Shown here in pieces: positions 8,391 to 20,400 of a stretch of 22,524 nt of DNA. The first letter of the stretch is position 1. Every line of letters starts with the position of its first letter. This DNA is from Planctomycetota bacterium (GTDB taxonomy: Bacteria > Planctomycetota > Planctomycetia > Planctomycetales > Planctomycetaceae), in NCBI GenBank assembly GCA_027622115.1, contig JAQBZS010000005.1, forward strand, positions 1-22,524, read 5' to 3'. The position numbers and the translations under genes were made by a program. Under the pieces are notes generated by a model. It was not told the origin of the DNA and searched no databases. It saw only the letters and a list, made by a program, of their open reading frames with translations.

Positions 8391-8543
8391 TTACAATCGC
8401 CGGGTCGTTTGTAGTTGTTGCAGCACGTTGACGGCGTGAAGCGGTTGCGAACCCCACACATCCCGGAGCCGACCCGTCGGGTCAAATGACAGCGCGTCCC
8501 CCGTCGCGCCTGATATCGGGTGAATCAGGAATGCAAATTTCAA
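8391..8543 (-). pseudogene. N-terminal fragment of the reductase/aminotransferase, cut by TAA
   Basis: Fifty codons in the same frame as the fusion gene, from a TTG at 8543 with GGTGG about 4 nt upstream, ending at TAA 8391-8393. The product begins KFAFLIHPIS and continues FDPTGRLRDVWGS. This corresponds to the conserved first strand of the AAR domain (FGLIGHLTS in cyanobacterial AAR, from memory). After the TAA the frame continues as QSENTFEALAPRLAVDLN, which runs without interruption into the start at 8342. The full-length frame would be 850 codons. Either a nonsense mutation, a sequencing error, or read-through explains this. TAA-CAG is a poor read-through context, so mutation or error is likelier. 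Confidence 0.6.
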
Positions 8544-8862
8544 AGAGCCACCGTTTCAATCTGTAGTTGCGAATGCTCACTTGCGGAGACATTTGCCATG
8601 ACCATCGAACGCCACACGCACACAGGGGACGGGGCATGGAGCTGTTGAATGTGGGAAGCAAAGTTTCGAACAATCGCTTGATTCGGAAACCGCGTAATTC
8701 GGCCACCACACATCCCATTAAGCGGACTCGTAGGACCGAATGCAATCAAAACTATTCTTCGGTGCCTCGGTCGTTTTGACACCGAACTCAACCTGCATGC
8801 CAACATTCGCTAAAACTCCCCCGCTTCACTCTTATCGACGGTCTTGGACAGACTGTCTCCGT

Positions 8863-8884
8863 GGCACAACCTTGGCACAACCTT
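8863..8884. repeat. 11-bp tandem direct repeat in ileS leader
   Basis: GGCACAACCTT occurs twice head to tail, 39 nt before the ileS start codon. It may be a replication-slippage duplication or a small regulatory site. No function is evident. Confidence 0.6.
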
Positions 8885-8912
8885 TCTCCCCAGAATGACA
8901 CCGCAAACGAGC

Positions 8913-8918
8913 AGAAGG
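8913..8918 (+). promoter_or_regulatory. Shine-Dalgarno of ileS
   Basis: AGAAGG located 4 nt before the ATG at 8923. It supports this start, from which the conserved N-terminal IleRS segment and HIGH-type motif follow at the expected distance. Confidence 0.65.
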
Positions 8919-8922
8919 CACA

Positions 8923-12795
<3,873 letters not shown>

Positions 12796-12911
12796 GATCA
12801 ACAATACGTCGAACCCAACCGTGGCCCGCGTGGTTCTTCGGCGATTGGAGACGATCTACAACGTGTTGATGCAGACAGAGGCCAAGCGGACTAATCGAGG
12901 CTCAATGGATT

Positions 12912-14612
12912 ATGGCTACATCCAATTTTCTAAGCACAAACACCGTCAATCTAAAGACGCTAATGGGGAACGGTCGAATCTATCACGTCCCGGACTATCA
13001 GCGAGACTACTCATGGAAGGTGGACAACTGGGAAGACTTGTGGCTTGATCTAATCGAAATGGAGCAAACGGCTGCGGCGCAGCATTACATGGGAGCTATT
13101 GTGTTGAAAGAGGAGACACCCGAGGTGTTTCTCATCATCGACGGTCAGCAGCGGCTTGCGACATTGAGCATTCTCGTTCTGGCAGTCGTTTCCCAATTGG
13201 AGTCGATGGCGGACGAAGGCCAAGAATTCGAAGAGAATCGCGAACGCGCGAGCCTGCTGCGTCAAAGTTTTATCGGAACAAAGGATCCCGGCTCGCTCAC
13301 CGAAACAAGTAAACTGAAGTTGAATGATAGTAATGATGCATTCTACCAAGGAACCCTGATTCAGCTTGATCAACCAGCGAGTGTGCGCGCACTGAGCGAC
13401 TCCGAAGCGTTGCTTTGGAATGCCTTTCGGTACTTTCGCGAGAAAATCGGCACGAAGTTCGCGGAGGCAAGCGGTCAAGTGCTTGCAAACTGGATTAACC
13501 AGTTCGTCGCGGTTCGACTGTTCTTCATCCAGGTGTCGGTAGAGAGTGAAGTCAGTGCTTATACCGTCTTCGAAACCTTGAACGCTCGTGGATTGGAACT
13601 GACTTCCAGCGACTTGATCAAGAATTACCTGATGGCACTTGTTGCTACAAAGGGCAAAGGTGATCTCAATTACGTCTTAAGGAAATGGCGGCGAATCTCC
13701 GAGCAAATCGGCGCCAAACGGCTACCCGAGTTCCTGAGGCACTACTTCAATTCAATACGCGAATATGTTCGACAAGAAAAGCTGTTTCGCAAGATTCGCG
13801 AGAGCGTTACTGATGGCGGATCGGCCGTTAAGCTCATTAACGAACTTGAAAAGGCCGCATACTGTTACAAGGCTCTCGCCAGTCCGGACGACGAGTTTTG
13901 GGCAGACTTCCCAGACGCGAGCGACGAGGTCCGTGTACTTGCCATGTTTGGAGTCAGTCAATTTAAGCCTTTGGCGCTTGCCGCAGTGCGAAAGCTGTCA
14001 GCAAGCGATGTAGCGATTGTTCTGCGGGATTGTGTGACGTTGTCGTTTCGCTTTAGTGTCATTAGTCGATTCGGAACTCATGAGCTGGAACGACGGTACA
14101 ACGAAGCGGCGATCGCAGTTGAGAGAAACGAGACAGGTCCGTCAGGAGTTCGCGACATTTTGGCAACTGTGTACGTGAACGATGAGGAATTCAAGAGCGA
14201 CTTTGCGCTGTTTCGCCAGCCGACAAGCAACAAAGGCAAACGGATGATTCGATACATCCTCTGCGAACTGGAAAGACACAATTCGGGTTCCGATGTTGCC
14301 TGGCATTCCACGACTTCAACGATCGAGCACATTCTTCCCGAGAGATTGAGCGCCGAGTGGGAGAATTCGTTCAGTGAAGAGTTGCATGATCGCTGTTTTG
14401 CCCGAATCGGGAACTATGCGCTCCTTGAGGCAGGCAAGAATCGAGATGCGGAACAGTTGCCTTTTGAGAACAAGAGCACGATCTACGAAACCAGCCAGTA
14501 CGGACTGACAAAAGAATTATCCGAATTGCCTGAATGGACGGAAGCACGTTTAACAGGTCGTCAACGGCGGTTGGCCAGGCTTGCGACAAGCGTCTGGAGA
14601 TTCCCTGACTGA
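12912..14612 (+). CDS. DUF262/DUF1524 protein, GmrSD-like restriction endonuclease
   Basis: A 566-residue protein joining a DUF262 (ParB/Srx-like nucleotide-binding) domain to a C-terminal DUF1524 His-Me/HNH nuclease domain. N-terminal motifs are YHVPDYQRDYSW (24-35) and IDGQQRLATL (76-85), the signature nucleotide-binding loop. The middle (about 150-420) is alpha-helical. The nuclease motif EHILP (472-476, His473) is followed by IGNYALL and GKNR (about 499-511). Such proteins act as type IV restriction enzymes that use NTP hydrolysis to cut modified phage DNA. Both halves are in one polypeptide, as in fused GmrSD. G+C is visibly lower (about 40-55% in sampled 60-bp blocks) than in the neighbouring ileS, suggesting horizontal acquisition. 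No methylase or other defence gene is adjacent. The start at 12912 has only a weak, distant GAGG. Confidence 0.85.
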   Translation: MATSNFLSTNTVNLKTLMGNGRIYHVPDYQRDYSWKVDNWEDLWLDLIEMEQTAAAQHYMGAIVLKEETPEVFLIIDGQQRLATLSILVLAVVSQLESMADEGQEFEENRERASLLRQSFIGTKDPGSLTETSKLKLNDSNDAFYQGTLIQLDQPASVRALSDSEALLWNAFRYFREKIGTKFAEASGQVLANWINQFVAVRLFFIQVSVESEVSAYTVFETLNARGLELTSSDLIKNYLMALVATKGKGDLNYVLRKWRRISEQIGAKRLPEFLRHYFNSIREYVRQEKLFRKIRESVTDGGSAVKLINELEKAAYCYKALASPDDEFWADFPDASDEVRVLAMFGVSQFKPLALAAVRKLSASDVAIVLRDCVTLSFRFSVISRFGTHELERRYNEAAIAVERNETGPSGVRDILATVYVNDEEFKSDFALFRQPTSNKGKRMIRYILCELERHNSGSDVAWHSTTSTIEHILPERLSAEWENSFSEELHDRCFARIGNYALLEAGKNRDAEQLPFENKSTIYETSQYGLTKELSELPEWTEARLTGRQRRLARLATSVWRFPD

Positions 14613-14731
14613 AGCAGCCGATTGATTTCGAAACGACGCGATCCGCCGTTAGCCGAGCATTTTCCCCAACTTGCGATCGAGAGGAAGGACGCAGACGGTA
14701 CACTCCGTTCATTCCATTCACACCTTCTTAC

Positions 14732-14735
14732 GGAG
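14732..14735 (+). promoter_or_regulatory. Shine-Dalgarno deciding the DUF1559 start
   Basis: GGAG 7 nt upstream of the ATG at 14743. It selects this start over in-frame codons further upstream and gives a standard 8-residue prepilin leader. Confidence 0.5.
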
Positions 14736-14742
14736 TCTTCAC

Positions 14743-15681
14743 ATGGTTTACGCTCGCAAACGGGGATTTACTCTCATCGAATTGTTGGTCGTGATTGCGA
14801 TCATCGCCATCTTGGTTGCGCTTTTGCTGCCGGCGGTTCAGCAAGCACGCGAAGCGGCACGGCGGAGCAGTTGCAAAAACAACCTCAAGCAAATCGGGGT
14901 GGCACTCCACAACTACCACGATACGCATGGCACTTTTCCGCCAGGCGGCATCACGATGGGCAACTGCTGCGGCACACGCAGCCACATCACTTGGGCCGTT
15001 TCCATTCTCCCGCAACTCGAACAGTCGAATCTGTATCGACGCTACGATTCGCTACGCACGAACGAGCACGGCAACAATCGCTTCGTTCGCGAGCAGCAAG
15101 TTGCGACTTATCAGTGCCCGTCGGACGTGGACGCCCAAACACTGGAACGACCGGAAAGCGGGCCGGGGAGTGGGCTCAATTACCGGCACGGGTCGTACCG
15201 CGCGGTTTCGGGGCAGACGAACGGCGGAGGTTGGATGGACAACCAACAAGGCAACAGCCTGCCGGTCAACTGGCGTGGAGTGCTGCATCACACCGGCACG
15301 CCTTCCGCATTCGCGGGCGTCCACCGCATTCGCGACATTACCGATGGGACCGCAAACACGCTGTGCGTTGGCGAAATGCATACTCGAACGAGAACTCGGC
15401 GCGGAACGTTTTGGGCCTACACTTATACCTCGTATAACCAATCGTCGATTTGTCCGGCCTGTGGGAATCGCACGTTGATCGGGGACTATAACCGCTGCGT
15501 CGGCATCGGCGGCGCGGGTGGCAGCAACGCCTGCAAGCGCGGTTGGGGGTCGTACCACACGGGCCTGTTGCAATTCATGTTGGCCGACGGCTCGGTTCGC
15601 GGCATCTCAGTCAACATCAACATGAATACGATTGGTGCCATGGCCACGATCGGCGGTGGCGAAGTCACCGGCGAGTTCTAA
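14743..15681 (+). CDS. DUF1559 prepilin-like protein
   Basis: A 312-residue member of the large planctomycete DUF1559 family with a type IV prepilin/pseudopilin N-terminus. The leader MVYARKRG is followed by FTLIELLVVIAIIAILVALL, with predicted cleavage between Gly8 and Phe9 and the conserved Glu at mature position 5 (Glu13). The family hallmark AVQQAREAARRSSCKNNLKQ (31-50) and LHNYHDTHGTFPPGG follow. The C-terminal signature LLQFMLADGSVRGIS and GGEVTGEF closes the protein. It is likely processed by a prepilin peptidase and located at the cell envelope; the exact role is unknown. The ATG at 14743 is favoured over an upstream frame extension because GGAG lies 7 nt before it and the leader then has normal length. 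The lipoprotein gene follows after 61 bp, a common planctomycete pairing. Confidence 0.9.
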   Translation: MVYARKRGFTLIELLVVIAIIAILVALLLPAVQQAREAARRSSCKNNLKQIGVALHNYHDTHGTFPPGGITMGNCCGTRSHITWAVSILPQLEQSNLYRRYDSLRTNEHGNNRFVREQQVATYQCPSDVDAQTLERPESGPGSGLNYRHGSYRAVSGQTNGGGWMDNQQGNSLPVNWRGVLHHTGTPSAFAGVHRIRDITDGTANTLCVGEMHTRTRTRRGTFWAYTYTSYNQSSICPACGNRTLIGDYNRCVGIGGAGGSNACKRGWGSYHTGLLQFMLADGSVRGISVNINMNTIGAMATIGGGEVTGEF

Positions 15682-15742
15682 TGTCAAATCGCTATCGGTA
15701 AACATTCTTCAACGCCGTTTCTTGACGAAGAAAGTTGTGAAA

Positions 15743-16162
15743 ATGTTTGAAAGGCGTGGGCTGTTGTTGGCGCTCATCGCGGGGTCGGGTCTCGTCGGCT
15801 GCAGCGATGAATCGGCGGTCGAGTTGGTCCCCGTTTCCGGAAAGATTACATTCAACGGCCAACCGCTTGCGAAGGCGAATGTGACGTTCGTGCCCGAATC
15901 GAAGGCAGAATTCGCTCCCACGTCTTCCGGGACCACCGACGCCGCCGGCGTTTACAAGCTGGAGGCACCGCTGGGCTCCGGAGCCATGCCGGGAAAGCAT
16001 CGGGTCAAGATTTCGAAGTATTCGGAAGGCTCGGCGGATGCGGGTGATGCAGGAGGCGAACCGGAAAACGAGATTCCCGCGAAATACAATCTCGACACGG
16101 AATTGACGATCGAGTTGTCAGCCGAAGGCACCGACAAAGCAGACTTCAATCTCGTCAATTGA
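15743..16162 (+). CDS. Small lipoprotein with carboxypeptidase-regulatory-like fold
   Basis: A 139-residue predicted lipoprotein. The signal MFERRGLLLALIAGSG ends in a lipobox LVGC with lipidated Cys20. The mature part is a single beta-sandwich of the carboxypeptidase-regulatory/transthyretin-like type: VELVPVSGKITFNGQPLAKA, NVTFVPES, TTDAAGVYKLEAPLG and PGKHRVKISKYS. An acidic Gly/Ala-rich loop (about 95-112) and EIPAKYNLDTELTIELS follow. These proteins are very common in planctomycetes and often sit beside DUF1559 genes, as here. The function is unknown; an envelope structural role is likely. I placed the start at 15743 because it gives a normal-length signal, although no strong Shine-Dalgarno precedes it. 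It converges on the large permease gene with a 40-bp gap. Confidence 0.85.
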   Translation: MFERRGLLLALIAGSGLVGCSDESAVELVPVSGKITFNGQPLAKANVTFVPESKAEFAPTSSGTTDAAGVYKLEAPLGSGAMPGKHRVKISKYSEGSADAGDAGGEPENEIPAKYNLDTELTIELSAEGTDKADFNLVN

Positions 16163-16202
16163 CAATAGCATCAAAAAGCGTGAGCGACGAAATTCGTCAA
16201 AT

Positions 16203-19200
16203 TCATTCGGCTCGCAACGTTGACAGAATCGGCGTACGGACGGCTTCACGGACCGCGGCCAAGGCGGCGGTCATGCCGACCAGAACCACCAAGGCCAGTG
16301 TGATCCCGCCGTTGCGCCATGGGATGTCCGCTCCGGTCGTCAGCAAGTGTGGTCCCATCGCCAGTAGCGCGGCAATCGCGCCTGCGGTCAGTCCCCAGAG
16401 CAACAACAACGCGTTCTCAAACAGCACCAGCCACGCCAGAGATCGATTGCGAAATCCGATCGCTCGCATCAACGCCAGTTCGGAACGGCGCTCTAGAACG
16501 TTACGCAACATCACCGTGGCTAGGCCCAACGTGCCCAGCAGGAGTCCCAGTCCGCCGAGCGTTTGGAATGTCGACAAATACGTGTTCTGCACGGCCAAGA
16601 ATGCGGCCAACCGCACGGAGACCGGCTCCACATCGAATCCGAAGGCGGACAAATCGGTCTCCAAAATCGTCGACAGGCGATCGGTCGGCGATTGCAATTG
16701 ACGAATTTGCGTCAACAGTTTGTCGCGCTGATCGATCAAAGCTTTGAGTTGCGGGTTGGATTCCGGGTCGATCGCCGCGATTGTTCCGGTGGTTCGCGCT
16801 TTGGACGTCGTGGCGATTTTCGACCGTGTGTCTGCCAATTCCGCTTCGAGCGTGCGTCGCGTCTTGCGGTCACTCTCGGACGCCACGAAGTCCCGTTGCT
16901 GGGCGACATCCACCAAGAAGTACCGATCGCCGACCGGTTGGTCGGTAAAGACTTGGTCGAACATCGTGCCGTCCATCAGCAAGACGCCTTGGAAGACGCT
17001 AGCGTCGAACATGCCCACGACCTTGAGTTTGTACTGCGGCGCGGTTTCGTCCGGCACTGAGATCACACTGTCGATGCCCTTCTTGAGGCTGTACTGCAAC
17101 GTATTGAGATCTCCCAGCACGGGAATGATGGGTATCCGCCCGCCGTTGGCTTCCTCGTAAGTGACGTCCTTGAGCAGCGCCCACGGATCAGCGGCACGAG
17201 TGTCGGCGAATTTGAAGCCGCCCCGTTCGTACATTTGTGGCGGAACACCCAGGATTGTGGGAACCCGCGTCTGATACAGATTCAGACAACTGGCGTCTTC
17301 ACCGGGTTTGACTCGGAACGGCATGACCTGCATCCGGTCGATCAACTCGGCGTCCGGTGCATCGTCCGTCCTGAACTCAAGTTTTTCGCGACCGTCCGTC
17401 GTATTCATATCGAACAACACCGGCTGACTGGATTCGGCGACGAGCGAGAAACCGCCGTTGCCCGTGTTCAGATCGGGTTGTTCCAGGACCGGGTTTCGAT
17501 GCCCCGCCGCCACGGCCACGATGACAAACGTCGCCGAAGCAATCAGCGCGGCCGTCAACACGCTGCGTCTCCGATTGCGTGCCGCGTTGCGCACGCCCAA
17601 TCGCCGAACACCCTCGATGCCGCGACCACGGACGGCTGCCGATCGATCCGCGTCCAACCAAGCTGACAGCGATGACAGACTCGCCACCAGCAACGAGACT
17701 CCGACCAGGAAAAACACCACAACTTGAATCGAGAAACCGCCAAACGCTTCCTTCGCCGCCAGGCCGGGAATGAAGCCGACCGCCAAACACGCCACGGCAA
17801 TCCCCGTGCTGATTTTCGCGGTCTTTCCGGCCGTTCGGCCTTGAGACGCCGGTGAGTCGCCGGCCATTTCGGCGGTGGCATTGCCCGTGAGTAATTCGCG
17901 AGTCGACACCAAACGAAGCTGCCGCAACGAACGCCAAATGACAAGCACCATGATGACGACCGCGATTCCGAACCCAGTGACTAGGCTGGCGGGCTTGATG
18001 AAGACGTACAAGAACTTCGTCCCAATCGCGCCGATCCACCATGTTTTGAGCCCGTAAACCATCAGCGACGCATAACCAATTGCCACCCCCACGCCGATCA
18101 CGCCGCCGACCAGCACGACAACCAGGCCCTCGATCAAGAACAGCCGCCCGACTCGCTGCATCGACATGCCCACCGCCGACAACAGTCCAACCTCCGACGC
18201 GCGCCGTTCGACACCCAGCCGGAACAACAGCCCGATCAAGATCGTGGCCGACAAGATCAGAAAGAAGCTGAAGCCGAAGAACAGGCCCGAGAAATCGTTG
18301 GCTCCCACCGCCGCCTGCAAGCCGCTCCACTTAATCGGCTGAGCCGCGAGGCCCGTGGCTTCGGGTTGGATTTGTTTGAGCAACGCGGTCGTGAACGTGG
18401 CTTGTGGATTGTCGCCGCCGGGCAACGACACGCGGAACGACGTCACGCGACCGTAGCGGCTGGTCCAATGTTTCTGGGCCGTGGCCAGCGACACGAAGGC
18501 TTTCGGCGTGGCTCGGTGGTCAAGCGGACCCGGTCTTCGATTTTTGCCCTTGCCCCAATAATCGCGGTCTTGCTGCGTCAGCCAGTTGGTCTTCATCGAG
18601 AACGGTTTGTCCCAGTCTTCGAAGGTCGCGACATTGGTGACGCCATCGACTTCAGGCGTGATCCCACGATCCGCCGCCGCACCGTCCAGCTTGACCACCG
18701 CCGCGACCTCAAACTCCAACGTCTCCTCGGGCAGTTCGCCATGCGATCCGACGACGTGATACTTCACACGAAGTTTGTCACCGACGTTGACCGCGAGCTG
18801 CCGTTGCAAAAAGTCATTGATGACGATCTGCCGCTCGGTCAATGCGAGCGGCATCGAGCCCCCGCCTTCGATGTTTGACTTCGACACAACATCCCAAATG
18901 CCGAACGCGTCGTCGCTCGCGATCTCCAGACCGCCGATCACCGAATACATCGCGTAGCCCGGCTGCTCCAGATTCTTGCGTGTGGTCGCGACGTCTTCGT
19001 TCAATTCGAATCCGATCGGTGCGATTTCGTTGGCCAGATAAACGAGTGCCGGTGATGTTTTAAGTCCCAACTCCTTCGCCGTTGCAGCGGCTGCGTCTTC
19101 GAAGGCGCGTTCGAGCACCATCTGTGAACTTTCCACCGAGAGGTAATCGAAGCGTTGGTTCGGCACGACTCGGATGCCCAAGTCGTCGAGCGCGATGTGT

Positions 19201-20030
19201 TCCGCGATCAATTGCGTCAAGTTGACTGAAGCGTCCGCAGCAGTCGCTCCGGTGCGATCCGCTTCCGACTTGGCCTTCACGAACAACGCGTTGACTCGTG
19301 CGGGCTTGGACACGGGGTTTCGAGGAGTGCCGACGACTTCCGCCAAGTCCAGCAAGCCCTGCAGCGTATCCAACGGCACATACGCATTGAGCGGCAGTTG
19401 CTGATTCGGATTCAGGTCCAGTCGCCCGAGCCCCATGTCTTCCGGCAGCACGGCCTTCACGGTGAACACGATTTCCTTGGACAGTTCGTCGCGTTCGCCC
19501 AGGATGGAATCTCGCGGAATATTGCTCGGCAATTCCACGGACAACGCCACGCGATCGCCCGCGACCGCCGCCAACTGTTCGGCCACGCGGCTGCAGAGCA
19601 CAACTTCGCGACTTTCATCCTCGCGGTGTTGCGGGACCGCCAGATCACCGTGTTGCGTCAAGCCCCACAGTCGCTCATCGAGCGCGTAAACATTCACGCG
19701 ATTGGCACGGCGGACATCCCCGAACTCGTCGTGTTGCAAACTTCCGCGCAAGACAAGAGCCGGGGCCACAGTGTCGAACCGGGCCGAGAACGAGTCGTCC
19801 GCCGCGAGTTCGTCGGCCAATTGTTCACGAAAGAAACGCGGACCATGAACAACGTGATCGATCTCTCCCAGCCGATCGAGGCTCATCTTCCGCAAACTTT
19901 CGCGAACGGAATCACCGACGACCAACGCCCCGCCAATCACGGCCGTTCCAGCAATAACGCCCAGCAACACGGCGACGTTGGTCCGCCAATAATGCTTCAA
20001 GCTGTGTGTGACGAGCTTAAAGGCTCCCAT
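16203..20030 (-). CDS. Large FtsX/MacB-type ABC transporter permease
   Basis: A 1275-residue permease of the duplicated FtsX type. The first helix (about 19-39, NVAVLLGVIAGTAVIGGALV) leads into a large periplasmic region (about 45-570). A first FtsX unit (about 575-690) contains ERRASEVGLLSAVGMS. Several further helices (about 735-790 and 830-850) separate a second periplasmic region. A C-terminal FtsX unit (about 1160-1275) contains ERRSELALMRAIGFRNRS. Such permeases couple a cytoplasmic ATPase to periplasmic events, for example lipoprotein or lipid export. I chose the ATG at 20030 because GGGGAG lies 9 nt upstream; the open frame extends to a TTG at 20072. No partner ATPase lies in the window. 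The upstream kinase is on the same strand but 370 bp away. Confidence 0.85.
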   Translation of the reverse strand: MGAFKLVTHSLKHYWRTNVAVLLGVIAGTAVIGGALVVGDSVRESLRKMSLDRLGEIDHVVHGPRFFREQLADELAADDSFSARFDTVAPALVLRGSLQHDEFGDVRRANRVNVYALDERLWGLTQHGDLAVPQHREDESREVVLCSRVAEQLAAVAGDRVALSVELPSNIPRDSILGERDELSKEIVFTVKAVLPEDMGLGRLDLNPNQQLPLNAYVPLDTLQGLLDLAEVVGTPRNPVSKPARVNALFVKAKSEADRTGATAADASVNLTQLIAEHIALDDLGIRVVPNQRFDYLSVESSQMVLERAFEDAAAATAKELGLKTSPALVYLANEIAPIGFELNEDVATTRKNLEQPGYAMYSVIGGLEIASDDAFGIWDVVSKSNIEGGGSMPLALTERQIVINDFLQRQLAVNVGDKLRVKYHVVGSHGELPEETLEFEVAAVVKLDGAAADRGITPEVDGVTNVATFEDWDKPFSMKTNWLTQQDRDYWGKGKNRRPGPLDHRATPKAFVSLATAQKHWTSRYGRVTSFRVSLPGGDNPQATFTTALLKQIQPEATGLAAQPIKWSGLQAAVGANDFSGLFFGFSFFLILSATILIGLLFRLGVERRASEVGLLSAVGMSMQRVGRLFLIEGLVVVLVGGVIGVGVAIGYASLMVYGLKTWWIGAIGTKFLYVFIKPASLVTGFGIAVVIMVLVIWRSLRQLRLVSTRELLTGNATAEMAGDSPASQGRTAGKTAKISTGIAVACLAVGFIPGLAAKEAFGGFSIQVVVFFLVGVSLLVASLSSLSAWLDADRSAAVRGRGIEGVRRLGVRNAARNRRRSVLTAALIASATFVIVAVAAGHRNPVLEQPDLNTGNGGFSLVAESSQPVLFDMNTTDGREKLEFRTDDAPDAELIDRMQVMPFRVKPGEDASCLNLYQTRVPTILGVPPQMYERGGFKFADTRAADPWALLKDVTYEEANGGRIPIIPVLGDLNTLQYSLKKGIDSVISVPDETAPQYKLKVVGMFDASVFQGVLLMDGTMFDQVFTDQPVGDRYFLVDVAQQRDFVASESDRKTRRTLEAELADTRSKIATTSKARTTGTIAAIDPESNPQLKALIDQRDKLLTQIRQLQSPTDRLSTILETDLSAFGFDVEPVSVRLAAFLAVQNTYLSTFQTLGGLGLLLGTLGLATVMLRNVLERRSELALMRAIGFRNRSLAWLVLFENALLLLWGLTAGAIAALLAMGPHLLTTGADIPWRNGGITLALVVLVGMTAALAAVREAVRTPILSTLRAE

Positions 20031-20400
20031 CGAAATCGGCTCCCCGAAGACTTGGTGAATTCGGCATCTCAACCGCCCTCACTCCGAGAACGCGAATCTG
20101 CTCGCGCCGGATTCATCCAAATGTACCTCGTTTGACCGTCAGCCGAATGTCAAGCGAGTTAGAGACTTCCGGTTCTCGATGCGACCCCGCCTTAAGATTG
20201 GCGTTGTGGAAGCTGGATGTGGATTGACGCGGGAAGCGTAGCGAGCGTCATCGCCGCCTGAAACAAACGAGACGAGACTCTGGATCGACGACCGTGACGA
20301 AGCGTCGGAGCTGGGCGGAGAGGGCTCAATGGTATCAGCCAGCCGATCTGGATGATCGCCCGAGCGACTCGCAGCGCCGAATCCCATTCCACTTGGCTCC
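20031..20400. other. Intergenic region between kinase and permease genes
   Basis: About 370 bp with no convincing gene. Short minus-strand frames exist, but they are Ser/Pro/Arg-rich, and one overlaps the kinase 3' end, as expected of chance frames. A TTGACA hexamer on the minus strand near 20145-20155 lacks a well-spaced -10 box. I see no terminator hairpin after the kinase stop at 20401. Confidence 0.4.
20040..20045 (-). promoter_or_regulatory. Shine-Dalgarno of the large permease
   Basis: GGGGAG on the minus strand, 9 nt before the ATG at 20030. It supports this start over the in-frame TTG at 20072. Confidence 0.45.

Larger units (their letters stand above)
8544..8922. other. Intergenic leader between divergent genes
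   Basis: A 379 bp gap between the reductase/aminotransferase fragment (minus) and ileS (plus). Small open frames on either strand look unlike coding sequence. Near ileS there is an 11-bp tandem duplication (8863-8884), a short palindrome GACAGACTGTC (8847-8857) and the ileS ribosome-binding site. Promoters for both directions must lie here, but I cannot place convincing -35/-10 boxes. No T-box-like specifier structure was recognised. Confidence 0.5.

Noticed and set aside
8391..8393. Programmed stop-codon read-through of the TAA in the reductase gene
   Set aside because: The context TAA-CAG has no recognised read-through or selenocysteine signal, so mutation or error is simpler.
8544..8922. 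T-box riboswitch before ileS
   Set aside because: No T-box bulge sequence or specifier stem could be found, and such elements are not typical of this phylum.
12821..13048. A 75-codon plus-strand frame at the start of the DUF262 gene
   Set aside because: Most of it overlaps the DUF262 gene in another frame and has no family-like motifs.
16186..16198. Bidirectional terminator between the lipoprotein and permease genes
   Set aside because: GACGAAATTCGTC is only a 5-6 bp stem, A/T-flanked without a U-tract, and too weak to call.
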